Shown here: positions 34,038 through 43,423 of the stretch, piece after piece | Position numbering within the stretch: the first letter of the stretch is position 1 | Layout: every line of letters begins with the position of its first letter | Assembly: GCF_002156875.1 (NCBI RefSeq) | Contig: NZ_NCSY01000001.1 | Coordinates: 124,001 to 188,000 of the forward strand | Direction: 5' to 3' | DNA from: Bacillus sp. EAC | GTDB lineage: Bacteria; Bacillota; Bacilli; Bacillales; Bacillaceae_G | Length of the DNA stretch: 64,000 nt | Notes under the pieces: model-generated | The model's database searches: none | Told to the model about the DNA's origin: nothing | Seen by the model: the letters and a program-made list of their open reading frames with translations, nothing else | Made by a program: the position numbers and the translations under genes

Positions 34038-35553
34038 TCATTGTTGCTTTTGTAAATATTCATTATCCACTTTATTGAAAACAAAGACTTTATTTCTTCC
34101 TGTAATTTTAGCTGTGTATAATGCCTTATCTGCAGCATCGATTGCTTCTTTTCTTTCCATTGAATCATTTGGAATAAAAGTTGCTACACCAATACTTACT
34201 GTAACATATAGTTCAGTTAATGAATTAATATTTGGAATTTTAAGTTCAAAAATACTCTCACGAATTCTTTCAGCGATTTCGATTACTTTTTTTTCTGAAG
34301 TATCTGATAAGATACCAATAAATTCTTCTCCACCATATCTAGCTGAAAAGTCTGATTCGCGATGTAAATTCATTGAAATTGCATTCGCAACCACTTGTAA
34401 ACAATTATCACCTTCAATATGCCCATAAGTATCATTAAATTTCTTAAATGAATCGATATCAATTAGCATGATCGAAAGTGGTTTTTGAGATAAAATTGCC
34501 TCATCCCATCTTATCGTATAGATTTCCTCAAAGTAGCGTCTGTTTGCGATTCCAGTTAAACCGTCGCTCATCGACAATTTATGTAGCAATTGATTCGCCT
34601 GTTGTAATTTCTGTTCAGCTTTCTTTTGTTCAGAAATATCTCTAAAAACTACCATTGTTGCAGGTTTACCTTCAAAATTTACTTTGGATCCTGAAAAAGC
34701 TAAATCAATCGACCTTCCATCTAAGCGTATATACTTACTTTCTTTCTGGTCACTTTTCTTACTTCCATGTATAAACTGTTCGAACCTATTTAATGAATCT
34801 TCTCGGTAACTTGTATCTATTAGATCAAATACATAAATTCCTATCAAATCTGAAGGATGTTTAGCACCCAGTAAATTCGCAGCTTTATTATTTGCTAACT
34901 GAATAAATCCACCAATTTGAACAAATATTCCATCAGGTGATGTTTCAATAAGTGTACGATATCTTTCTTCACTTTCCTTTAATGCATTTTTGAGTTCATT
35001 ACTCTTCTTTAGAAATAAAATAAAAGCGGCAATCACACTTCCGCCTCCAATAATAAAGCTGTCATAAAGTGGCAAGATAGGAAATATTGTATGTGAATAG
35101 ATTATGTTTTGGTAGATCATTAAACTACAACTTAAAATGATTAGAAATAGAATCATAGAAAACCATTTTAACCAATATTTGTGAATGAATTTCGATATCA
35201 AACCACTTGCAATTACATTAATTGTGATCGAAATACATGCAGTTATTGAACCTTCGTTTATTCCGTTAATAGATAATCGGAAACATATCAACAGAATTCC
35301 AGTCACTAAAGTCGCCCTGATTCCACCAAAATATGCAGCCGATAAAATAGCAAGCTGTCTTAAATCTAAGATATTATTTTTATAAACCTCAAATCCAAAA
35401 TAGATTAATATGATTCCTAATATTCCGTGAATTACTCCAACAATAATTGAATAATTTTTAAAATGCTTTTGAAGTAAAAAAGTTTGAATTCTATTAAATC
35501 CAAAGAGAAAAAAAAATTAATAGTGAAAAATTAAGAAATAAATCTTTAATCAT
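34038..35553 (-). pseudogene. Diguanylate cyclase (5TM-LytS-like, PAS, GGDEF), frameshifted in a T9 run
   Basis: The natural start is ATG at 35553 (MIKDLFLNFSLLIFF) with AAAGGTGAG upstream. After 15 codons a run of nine T (plus 35508-35516) shifts the frame and a stop follows within four codons. With eight T the frame continues into LFGFNRIQTFL, GVIHGILGIILIYFGF, DLRQLAILSAAYFGG and the remaining sequence, a LytS-type five-helix membrane domain. Then follow PAS (about residues 200-310 of the repaired protein) and GGDEF with an intact active site RYGGEEF. A truncated product from GTG at 35306 (422 aa) retains PAS-GGDEF but loses two helices. Could be a disabled gene, a slippage switch or a sequencing error. 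Confidence 0.8.
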
Positions 35554-35592
35554 AAACTCACCTTTAATATCAAGTAATTTTTACTTTCCATT

Positions 35593-36126
35593 TCATAGCG
35601 ATAGTCCCATTATCACGGTATTATTATATTTTCCATTTATAAATACGTCTTCTTTTATAACACCTTCTACTTCAAAACCTAAATTTTTATACAATAGGAT
35701 TGCTTTTTCGTTATCTTCATTACAGGTTAATTGTATTTTTTTTGAAATTTTATTTTGTGTAGCCCATTTAATTAAATATTCCATCAACATTTTACCTAAA
35801 CTCAGACCCCAATAATCTTTTTTCACCACGATTCCTAGTGTTCCAACATGTTTTGTTCGTTCTTTTTGACTAGAATTTATTGATGCGATACTAATAATTT
35901 GGTTATTTTTTAATGCTAATAAAATAATTGAATTCTCTTCATTTGAAGTACTTTCCAAAAAATTTTGATATTCAATTAAGTCTCTTATAAATTCATTTTT
36001 TCCAAAAGAAAGAAAGTTAGTTTCACCACCAACAATATTATAAAAATCAATAATCGACTTTGCGTCATCTTTTTTTGCTTCTCGAATTGTAACACTATCA
36101 CCATTTTTTAAGAACATTTCAAACAT
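35593..36126 (-). CDS. GNAT N-acetyltransferase
   Basis: 177 aa. Acetyl-CoA-binding block VVKKDYWGLSLGKMLMEYLIKWA (about residues 107-129), followed by KIQLTCNEDNEKAILLYKNLGFEVEG. RimI/YkwB-like; the substrate is unknown. ATG at 36126 with AAAGGAG 7 bases upstream. Confidence 0.82.
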   Translation of the reverse strand: MFEMFLKNGDSVTIREAKKDDAKSIIDFYNIVGGETNFLSFGKNEFIRDLIEYQNFLESTSNEENSIILLALKNNQIISIASINSSQKERTKHVGTLGIVVKKDYWGLSLGKMLMEYLIKWATQNKISKKIQLTCNEDNEKAILLYKNLGFEVEGVIKEDVFINGKYNNTVIMGLSL

Positions 36127-36148
36127 CTTCTATCTCCTTTACGCACTA

Positions 36149-36170
36149 AAAAGAGCTGCGGTACAGCCCA
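36149..36170 (-). terminator. Rho-independent terminator
   Basis: GAGCTG / CAGCCC (with a G-U pair) plus A5 on the plus strand, downstream of the EamA gene ending at 36231. Confidence 0.55.
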
Positions 36171-36230
36171 TTATAATTAAATGTATATTTTAGTTTAAAT
36201 AATTCCATTGTACATTTTAACATATTATCC

Positions 36231-37121
36231 TTAAAAATCCATTTCATTCCTTGAAATCTTTTTCTTCTCACTAGAAATCACAACAATAAATGCCCCAACT
36301 AATACAACTGTTCCTCCAAATAATTGCAGTAAGTTCATTCTTTCATTGAATAGAATCGTAGAAAAAAGTATCGTGATAACCGGTTCGATCATACTTAAAA
36401 TAGAACCCTTTGTAGGACCAATTAATTTTATTCCAGCAAAAAAAGACAACATAGAAATGACACTTGATATGATGGAAATACTTAAAATTGCTAGCCATCC
36501 GACTAAACTAAAATGCACATGAAGTGAATTAGTTGATACTCCCACGATCAAAAATGAAATTGCTGCAAATAAGGTAATATATGCACAAGTTACAATTGGC
36601 GGTAACTGTAATGTTACTCGTCCACCTACTATAATATAAATTGAATAAACTACTGCGGCTGCCAACGCAAGTGAAATTCCTATTATATTAGGATTTTCTG
36701 TTGGTGAACCTAGTACAAACATAATGCCTACTAATGAAATAAAGATAGATAGTATAATGGTCTTTGTTAGTTTCTCTTTATTTACAAAAAAAGAAAGAAT
36801 CGAAACGAATACTGGATATAAGTATAACAACAACGCAGCTAATGAAGCAGGTATGTATTTAACTGAACTGAAATAAAAACTTGATTGTAAAGTGTACAGG
36901 ACTCCGCCTAACAATAAAAATAGAGCTAATTGCTTAAAAGTTATTGAAACCAATTTCTTTCTAACTAGTAAATAGCCAAAAAAGATAATTGTCGCAAACG
37001 TAAACCGTAAAAATAATAATGTATTAACACTGATATTTTGGTCATAAGCATAGATTGCAAATATAGGCATTAATCCAAATGCAGTAGCCGATAATAGTAT
37101 TAAAAGATATCCAATATACAT
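36231..37121 (-). CDS. EamA-family (DMT) transporter
   Basis: 296-aa membrane protein with ten predicted helices in two EamA repeats (LSATAFGLMPIFAIYAYDQ...LFLRFTFAT; then ALAAAVVYSIYIIVGGRV...SIIEPVITIL-like block MIEPVITILFSTILFNE). Likely a metabolite exporter; substrate unknown. The ATG at 37121 is chosen for its GGGGG site; the frame extends eight codons upstream to a TTG. Confidence 0.85.
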   Translation of the reverse strand: MYIGYLLILLSATAFGLMPIFAIYAYDQNISVNTLLFLRFTFATIIFFGYLLVRKKLVSITFKQLALFLLLGGVLYTLQSSFYFSSVKYIPASLAALLLYLYPVFVSILSFFVNKEKLTKTIILSIFISLVGIMFVLGSPTENPNIIGISLALAAAVVYSIYIIVGGRVTLQLPPIVTCAYITLFAAISFLIVGVSTNSLHVHFSLVGWLAILSISIISSVISMLSFFAGIKLIGPTKGSILSMIEPVITILFSTILFNERMNLLQLFGGTVVLVGAFIVVISSEKKKISRNEMDF

Positions 37122-37335
37122 TCGAATCCCCCACTTTAATAACACTAATATTTTTTAGAATTTTTAATTTATTTAAGTTTAACACATCCGTCGCAATTAC
37201 TAATACAGCACATTTTCAAAATTTATAAAATATTCTTATATTTAAGTGCTATACCAATAAATTGTAAAAAGGTTAAAAATTAAATATTATTATGACATCA
37301 AAGCAAGTAAAAAATAATAAAAAGGAATGATAAGG

Positions 37336-38304
37336 ATGGAATTATTAGGGCTTCATCATATTTCTTTACTTACCGGAAAAGCAGAAAGGAATTATGAATT
37401 TTTTACAAAGGTTTTAGGGATGAGACTTGTAAAAAAGACTGTCAATCAGGATAATACTTCAAGTTATCATTTGTTTTATGGAGATTCAAAAGGGAGTCCT
37501 GGCACTGAAATAACCTTTTTTGATATTCCTGGTATTGGTCACACATATCCTGGTCATTCAAGTATTTCTTCTACCTCTTTACGAGTTAGCTCAACTGAAT
37601 CTTTGCATTATTGGAAAGAACGCTTTACTAACCTTGGTGTAACCCATGATGAAATTGTTAAAAGAGCTAATCGAGATACCCTATCATTTAATGATTTCGA
37701 AGGCACCCGTTTACATTTAGTGGCAGATAACGGTGAAATTGGTGTAGCACCTGGAATTCCATGGAATCAATCAGACATACCTGTAGAACATGGTATTTTG
37801 GGATTAGGTCCAGTAACACTTACAGTTAAAGAGTCTGCTCCTACAATTAATATATTAACGGAAGTATTAGGTTTCAGACATGTCGGGTCTTATCCATCTC
37901 TCGAAGGAGATTACCCAGATATTGAGGTATATGCTACAGGGCTCGGTGGTTCCGGTGCTGAAGTACATATAGAAACACGGGCGGACTTACCGAGGGAAAG
38001 ACCAGGACGAGGCAGTGTTCATCATGTTGCATTCCGAGTACCTAATGAGGATGAATACGACCGTTGGGCAGACAAAATTTCATCTCATGGAATAATGAAT
38101 TCAGGCAAAATAGAACGTTACTACTTTAAAGCATTTTACTTTAGAGAACCAAATCATATTTTATTCGAGTTATCTACTGATACTCCTGGTTTTGATGTTG
38201 ATGAATCAATCGAAACATTAGGAGAAAAATTGGCTCTCCCACCATTTCTAGAACCAAAGCGTGCAGAAATTGAAGCTAATATCCGTCCTTTGGAAATAAA
38301 TTAA
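37336..38304 (+). CDS. Ring-cleaving dioxygenase, VOC family (MhqO-like)
   Basis: About 322 aa, two VOC/glyoxalase modules. Opening MELLGLHHISLLTG with metal-ligand His, LGMRLVKKTVNQD, then VHHVAFRV and FYFREPNHILFELSTDTPGF in the second module. MhqO-type proteins are linked to catechol and quinone tolerance in bacilli. The second ATG (37336) has GGA at a better distance than the ATG at 37327 and gives the standard N-terminus. No MhqR-like regulator adjoins it. Confidence 0.85.
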   Translation: MELLGLHHISLLTGKAERNYEFFTKVLGMRLVKKTVNQDNTSSYHLFYGDSKGSPGTEITFFDIPGIGHTYPGHSSISSTSLRVSSTESLHYWKERFTNLGVTHDEIVKRANRDTLSFNDFEGTRLHLVADNGEIGVAPGIPWNQSDIPVEHGILGLGPVTLTVKESAPTINILTEVLGFRHVGSYPSLEGDYPDIEVYATGLGGSGAEVHIETRADLPRERPGRGSVHHVAFRVPNEDEYDRWADKISSHGIMNSGKIERYYFKAFYFREPNHILFELSTDTPGFDVDESIETLGEKLALPPFLEPKRAEIEANIRPLEIN

Positions 38305-38313
38305 AATAGTGAA

Positions 38314-38346
38314 AAAAGACATCAGAAAGTGCTAGATGTCTTTTTT
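38314..38346 (+). terminator. Rho-independent terminator
   Basis: AAAAGACATC / GATGTCTTTT with T6, behind the dioxygenase gene. Confidence 0.75.
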
Positions 38347-38383
38347 ATATGTTGATTATTCATAGTAATTTAAGATGTTATCT

Positions 38384-38845
38384 TTATTCCCAGTAATTTT
38401 TCATAAGGGATTTTGACCATTCAGGTTGTTTTATTTCCCCTTTTGGTAAAAATTCTTTCATAACTGGTTTAATATCGATAATTGGCGTTCCATTTATTGC
38501 ATCTAATCCTTTTACAGTTATCGTTCTATCAGTGTGATTTAATAATTCCACAGTAGTTAATCCCAGTTTATTTGGTCTGTTTTTTCCTCTTTGTGCAAAT
38601 ATCCCAACTTTTGGATAGTGTGTATTATTTCGTGGATGGCGTGCATTAAATTGAATTTTATCATCGGTGACTTGATCAAAGTAAAAAATAATTTCTAAAT
38701 GAGAAAAATCCGTAATTCCTTCTAAAGATTGTTCAGACAATTGATCTACTAATTCAATTTCCGAAACAACCCCGCCCCAGTTATCATCTTCTATTTCTTG
38801 TCTAGAATTTTTAACAAATGCTATTGGATTAATTGTATAACTCAA
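38384..38845 (-). CDS. SAM-dependent methyltransferase, TrmO/YaeB-like
   Basis: 153 aa. Family blocks: INPIAFVKNSR, SHLEIIFYFD, NARHPRNNTHYPKVGIFAQRGKNRPNKLGLTTVELL and GLDAINGTPIIDIKP. TrmO methylates N6-threonylcarbamoyladenosine in tRNA; shorter relatives such as this are of uncertain substrate. TTG start with GGGGTGGGG upstream. Confidence 0.75.
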   Translation of the reverse strand: MSYTINPIAFVKNSRQEIEDDNWGGVVSEIELVDQLSEQSLEGITDFSHLEIIFYFDQVTDDKIQFNARHPRNNTHYPKVGIFAQRGKNRPNKLGLTTVELLNHTDRTITVKGLDAINGTPIIDIKPVMKEFLPKGEIKQPEWSKSLMKNYWE

Positions 38846-38931
38846 CTACCCCACCCCTATCAAAATCTGATCTAATGCTTCCATATTAAAATTAAGCATC
38901 TTATTTGTAATTTCCTATTTAAAAAGGAATT

Positions 38932-39633
38932 TTATTTTCTTCCTTTCATTTTTAATGGTGCATTTCTCATCATAGGAAAAGTTAATAATTGTAGAAAAAT
39001 CCCAATGAATCCGATCATCGTATAAGTAACGTTAATGTTATTTTCGACAATCCATGTAAATATCGTCGAATTATATCCACCAATTGATGTTAGTGTTAAC
39101 AAAATACTTACTAAAACAAATACTAAAAGAAAATTTAGTACACCTAATCTTCGAATTAACACTGCGATAAAAGAAGAGATTCCTAGAATTAAAAACCCAA
39201 TCATCAAATCTATCCAATAGTAAGTAAAGAAATGATAATCTGCTGAACTAAACGAACCTGGATGAAAAAAATGAAATCGATTTATTCCTTTTTCTGCTAG
39301 AAAATTCATTAAAAGGTAAAGTAAATTAAGAAACGTAATACTTCCGATCACCATTAAAATAGCCATTAGATTGTACGATTTTAAAAACTGAGATCTTGTA
39401 CTGCCTAATCCTATTGCAACTTGGAAAGGTATGACTAATCCTGCTACTGCAAATGTACAAATCCCTCCATATGTTGGTCCAAATAGTGCAGCATCTGTGT
39501 TCATTGGGATACGAAAAATTAAGCTAATTAAAAGATAGATAACTGCTAAACCGATTGTAATCGTTGAAAATATAGTAAAGTACCATTTTAAGTCATCAAA
39601 TATTAATTGATAAGTCCCATTTTTTGAATTCAT
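38932..39633 (-). CDS. ABC transporter permease
   Basis: 233 aa with six hydrophobic helices, no other domain. Overlaps the ATPase gene by 4 bases, third in a GntR-ATPase-permease operon like the ytr-type operons of bacilli. Function probably export or envelope stress related, by analogy only. GAGGTGGG before the ATG. Confidence 0.78.
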   Translation of the reverse strand: MNSKNGTYQLIFDDLKWYFTIFSTITIGLAVIYLLISLIFRIPMNTDAALFGPTYGGICTFAVAGLVIPFQVAIGLGSTRSQFLKSYNLMAILMVIGSITFLNLLYLLMNFLAEKGINRFHFFHPGSFSSADYHFFTYYWIDLMIGFLILGISSFIAVLIRRLGVLNFLLVFVLVSILLTLTSIGGYNSTIFTWIVENNINVTYTMIGFIGIFLQLLTFPMMRNAPLKMKGRK

Positions 39634-40508
39634 TCTCCCACCTCAAGTTTATTTTGACTTGTTACATTAATTAAATAGTCTTGTAATGTTGCTTTTTCAA
39701 TTAATAGATTGTTATCTTTTGCAATTTTTTTCCATTCATTAGAAATAGTTTCATCAAGCATAACCTTTTGTGTGGATCTAATATTAGTAGATTCAATTAC
39801 TTTTGAGTTTGAAATTATTTCTTTTATAGAACTTGTGTCTCCTGAAAGAATAATACCTTTTTCACGGATTACTTCCATATCTTCATTTAAAAGAACTCTA
39901 CCATTGTGTACAACTAAAAGTGATTCACATAAAGGCTGAATTTCTTCTATATGATGCGTAGAAAGTAAAATTAAACGTGGATTAGTCTCATAGCTTTCTA
40001 ATAAAACATCATAAAATTGTTTTCGTTTTACTGCGTCTAATCCATTAGTTGGTTCATCAAGAATTGTAACACTCGCATTACTCGCTAAACCTAGAACAAT
40101 CTGAGTCGCAGTTTTCATACCTTTTGAAAATTTGGTTACTTTTTTAGATAAAGGTAATTCAAATAATTCAATTAGGTACTCTGCAAATTTTTGATCCCAA
40201 TTTGGGTGAAAGTAGCGTCCAAACTTTAACACATCTTCCATTTTCCAGTTTTGCCCAAATGGATGGTTCTCTTGTATATAACAAATGTTTTCTAAAGCAG
40301 CTAAATTATCATAAGGTTCTTTTCCCAATATTTCAATTTGTCCTTGTGTAGGTTTAAAATGCCCTGCTAGTAAACTCATTAAAGTTGTCTTACCAGCACC
40401 ATTTCTTCCCCATAATCCAATGATTTTCGGCTCGATTTCAATAAAATTAAAATCAATTAAAACTGGCGATTTATTATATCCATAAGATAAATTCTTCACT
40501 TGAATCAT
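39630..40508 (-). CDS. ABC transporter ATP-binding protein (YtrB-like)
   Basis: 292 aa. Walker A GRNGAGKTT (about residues 34-42), Q-loop at YIQENHPFG, signature FSKGMKTATQ (a variant of LSGGQ, as in YtrB-type ATPases), Walker B ASVTILDEPTNGLD and switch His in LLSTHHIEE. The C-terminal 80 residues form an extra domain. Starts directly after the GntR gene stop. Confidence 0.88.
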   Translation of the reverse strand: MIQVKNLSYGYNKSPVLIDFNFIEIEPKIIGLWGRNGAGKTTLMSLLAGHFKPTQGQIEILGKEPYDNLAALENICYIQENHPFGQNWKMEDVLKFGRYFHPNWDQKFAEYLIELFELPLSKKVTKFSKGMKTATQIVLGLASNASVTILDEPTNGLDAVKRKQFYDVLLESYETNPRLILLSTHHIEEIQPLCESLLVVHNGRVLLNEDMEVIREKGIILSGDTSSIKEIISNSKVIESTNIRSTQKVMLDETISNEWKKIAKDNNLLIEKATLQDYLINVTSQNKLEVGE

Positions 40509-40892
40509 TTACTTCTCCCCCTCTTTTGTATCTATTTTCCGCTTTATTAATTCAATTACCATGTCTTCATCAAGCTGAATTCGTTTAGCTTCATTCAATA
40601 AAGGGGATACAAACTCTTCATAAAATTGTTGTTTTCGTTCTGATAACAATTTTTCCATCGCTCCTTTAGCTACAAACATACCTACACCTCTTTGTTTATA
40701 AATGATCTCTTTATCAACTAAAGATTGAAGACCTTTTCTTGCAGTTGCAGGATTTATGTTATAGAAGCGAGATAATTCATTTGTTGAAGGAACTTGTTCC
40801 TCTTCCTTTATTCTTCCATCAATAATTTCATCCATAATCAAGGATGCAATCTGTTGAAATATTGGCTGTGATTCGTCTAATGTAGGTTTCAT
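40509..40892 (-). CDS. GntR-family regulator (YtrA subfamily)
   Basis: 127 aa: winged helix (QPIFQQIASLIMDEIIDGRIKEEEQVPSTNELSRFYNINPATARKGLQSLVDKEIIYKQRGVGMFV) and the short C-terminal dimerisation helices that define YtrA-type GntR proteins. Start ATG 40892 after AGGAAG. First gene of the operon; probably represses it from the dyad at 40923-40944. Confidence 0.88.
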   Translation of the reverse strand: MKPTLDESQPIFQQIASLIMDEIIDGRIKEEEQVPSTNELSRFYNINPATARKGLQSLVDKEIIYKQRGVGMFVAKGAMEKLLSERKQQFYEEFVSPLLNEAKRIQLDEDMVIELIKRKIDTKEGEK

Positions 40893-40922
40893 TATCAGCT
40901 TCCTTTTCTGATTAGTTAATTG

Positions 40923-40944
40923 GTTAGTTACTTGTGTAACCAAC
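40923..40944. promoter_or_regulatory. Operator-like dyad of the GntR/ABC operon
   Basis: GTTAGTTAC (40923-40931), TTGT, GTAACCAAC (40936-40944), one mismatch. It lies about 30-50 bases before the GntR start; GTTA...TAAC dyads are usual YtrA-type sites. Confidence 0.55.
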
Positions 40945-41013
40945 TATACCACTCTTTAAATCATATGTAAAGGCTCTAAATTTAGTACGCCTAATTTATT
41001 TCCTAATTCAGAT

Positions 41014-41051
41014 TAAAAAACCTTTCGCTTTTTATGGCGAAAGGTTTTTTG
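41014..41051. terminator. Strong terminator
   Basis: AAAAAACCTTTCGC / GCGAAAGGTTTTTT. It closes the appendage gene cluster on the minus strand. Confidence 0.85.
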
Positions 41052-41066
41052 TCATAATTTATTATT

Positions 41067-41501
41067 TTAAATAATGTTTTTTTCTTCTAGAATCGTTCCA
41101 ACAACTGTATATTTTCCTTCTATAAAAGTTAATGGATTAGCAATTGTTAAGGTTTTAACTGATTGAATATAATTAGTTGTGTAAGAGCTAGTATTTCCAG
41201 GAACGACAGTTAAAATAAACTTATTTTTACTTGTAATTTCTACTTTTAATGGCTCCGAGCTATTAGTACTATTATAAATAGTAACTGTAGTCAAAGCGAT
41301 TAAGTTTGCAGCTATACTCCATAATTCAATAGGTGTTGTTTGATTTTCTTGAATAAAAATATTTCCACAACAATCAATAGGAATTGGAGGATCAACTTTT
41401 TTAGGAGAAGGCTGTGGGGATGGAGCTGGTATTGAAATTGGTTCATGAACAGGAAAAGCATAGCAAAAATTATTAGACAGAAATGGTTTTTTATGTTTCA
41501 C
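41067..41501 (-). CDS. Divergent endospore-appendage-like protein (DUF3992-type) with Pro-rich N-terminus
   Basis: 144 aa. A 30-residue Pro-rich leader (PISIPAPSPQPSPKKVDPPIP) precedes IDCCGNIFIQENQTTPIELW, which aligns with the start of the two canonical appendage subunits upstream (CC, then the strand ending in W) but lacks the third Cys. The beta-rich remainder has a GNTSSYTT-IQSVKTLTIAN block and ends EGKYTVVG, parallel to EGEFCITV in the subunits. Possibly the Ena1C-like or a capping/anchoring partner; this is inference. GTG start with GGGGGG upstream. Fourth gene of the cluster. Confidence 0.55.
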   Translation of the reverse strand: MKHKKPFLSNNFCYAFPVHEPISIPAPSPQPSPKKVDPPIPIDCCGNIFIQENQTTPIELWSIAANLIALTTVTIYNSTNSSEPLKVEITSKNKFILTVVPGNTSSYTTNYIQSVKTLTIANPLTFIEGKYTVVGTILEEKNII

Positions 41502-41589
41502 AACCTTCCCCCCATTTATATTAAAAACTTGATTTGATACATTTTTATATAATAAACAAAAAAATTTATATAGTATTATATAAATTTAC

Positions 41590-41649
41590 AAAAAAAAAGT
41601 GACTTACTCCTTAACTAAGAAATTAGAAAGTTATCGTTAGAAAGTCACT
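41590..41649 (-). terminator. Probable terminator with a large loop
   Basis: AGTGACTT (41598-41605) / AAGTCACT (41642-41649), loop of 36, followed by U8 in the minus-strand transcript. Behind the collagen-like gene. Confidence 0.45.
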
Positions 41650-41669
41650 ATCTGTCACTATTTAATTTT

Positions 41670-42455
<786 letters not shown>

Positions 42456-42531
42456 ATTAGCTCCTCTTTTCATTAGATAGTCCTACCTATTTAGTAAAGA
42501 AACCGATTTTACTATGATCGTTGAAATGAAC

Positions 42532-42870
42532 TTACATAGAATATCGGACTGTAATGCAAAACTCTCCTTCAACAACACCTGCTAGTCCTATTGTATCAAT
42601 TTGAATTTCATCAAATTGTTTTTCTGAAAAAGCAACACTACTTTGAGGAGGTACCGAAAAAGAATCAACAACTGTGCCGACTCTTAAAAAATTCACAATA
42701 ATATTCCCTGTTACAGCATCGTTTTTCACGTAACCAGAAGCAGATATAATAGGAGCAATATTATTTGTATAAATTGTAATTATACCTGGTGCAGTCACTT
42801 GCCAAGTTGTGCACACTTTATCTTGAAAAATATTTTTAGTAGAACAACAGCCTACTCCATTGTTGCACAT
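42532..42870 (-). CDS. S-type endospore appendage (ENA) subunit, second
   Basis: 112 aa. The N-terminal connector V6-G-C8-C9-(10 residues)-C20 matches the S-ENA signature Z-Xn-CC-Xm-C. The jellyroll-like body holds TIYTNNIAPIISASGYVKND, GNIIVNFLRVG, PPQSSVAFSEKQFDEIQI and the ending GEFCITVRYSM. The Cys are expected to form inter-subunit disulfides that make the fibre extremely stable. GAGGGG before the ATG; 26 bases behind the first subunit gene. Confidence 0.85.
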   Translation of the reverse strand: MCNNGVGCCSTKNIFQDKVCTTWQVTAPGIITIYTNNIAPIISASGYVKNDAVTGNIIVNFLRVGTVVDSFSVPPQSSVAFSEKQFDEIQIDTIGLAGVVEGEFCITVRYSM

Positions 42871-42896
42871 GATTTATCCCCTCTATTTCTTTTTGT

Positions 42897-43274
42897 TTAA
42901 ACAGAATATCGTGCAGTAATACAAAATTCCCCCTGAAATAATTCACCTGTAGCACCGACTGGGATGACTGCGACAATCGTATCAAACCTTTTTATTGTAA
43001 ATGCTAAACTTGAGCCTAAAGGAATCGTCTCAGTATTAATGATTCCTCCAGTCGAATTTAGAAAATTAATTACGATTGGTGCAGTAGTAGAACCGATTTC
43101 ATATTTGATAAAACCTGTCCCTACGATATTTTGATTAAAATTATTTTGATATAAAAGAATATTAACAGGTGCTGCACCGCCTATTCCAGACCAAGGAATA
43201 CAAATTTGGTCTTGTACAAATACTTTTTCTGGGCAACAACTTAATGTAGTTGTGGAACAATTACTTGATGCCAT
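42897..43274 (-). CDS. S-type endospore appendage (ENA) subunit, first
   Basis: 125 aa. Connector L11-S-C13-C14-(10 residues)-C25 fits the S-ENA signature exactly. Body: ILLYQNNFNQNIVGTGFIKYE, PIVINFLNSTGG, PLGSSLAFTIKRFDTIV, ending QGEFCITARYSV. The ATG at 43274 (after GTGAGG) is chosen over upstream in-frame codons because it begins at the connector; exported signal peptides are absent, as expected for proteins made in the mother cell. CATTATATA about 40 bases upstream loosely resembles a sigma-K -10 box. Confidence 0.85.
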   Translation of the reverse strand: MASSNCSTTTLSCCPEKVFVQDQICIPWSGIGGAAPVNILLYQNNFNQNIVGTGFIKYEIGSTTAPIVINFLNSTGGIINTETIPLGSSLAFTIKRFDTIVAVIPVGATGELFQGEFCITARYSV

Positions 43275-43354
43275 TAAAAATACCTCACTTTCAATTAGAA
43301 AGAATGTTCTTGATATATAATGTAGACAAACTGTTATTGATTGTACGTTTGTCA

Positions 43355-43388
43355 CGAAAAAAACCACTTTAATAAAAAAGTGGTTTTA
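43355..43388 (-). terminator. Terminator of dbpA
   Basis: AAAACCACTTT / AAAGTGGTTTT stem with A-run on the plus side, 36 bases behind the helicase gene. Confidence 0.8.
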
Positions 43389-43423
43389 AGTGGAAATAAT
43401 ATATAGAAAGATCTTATTTTAAA

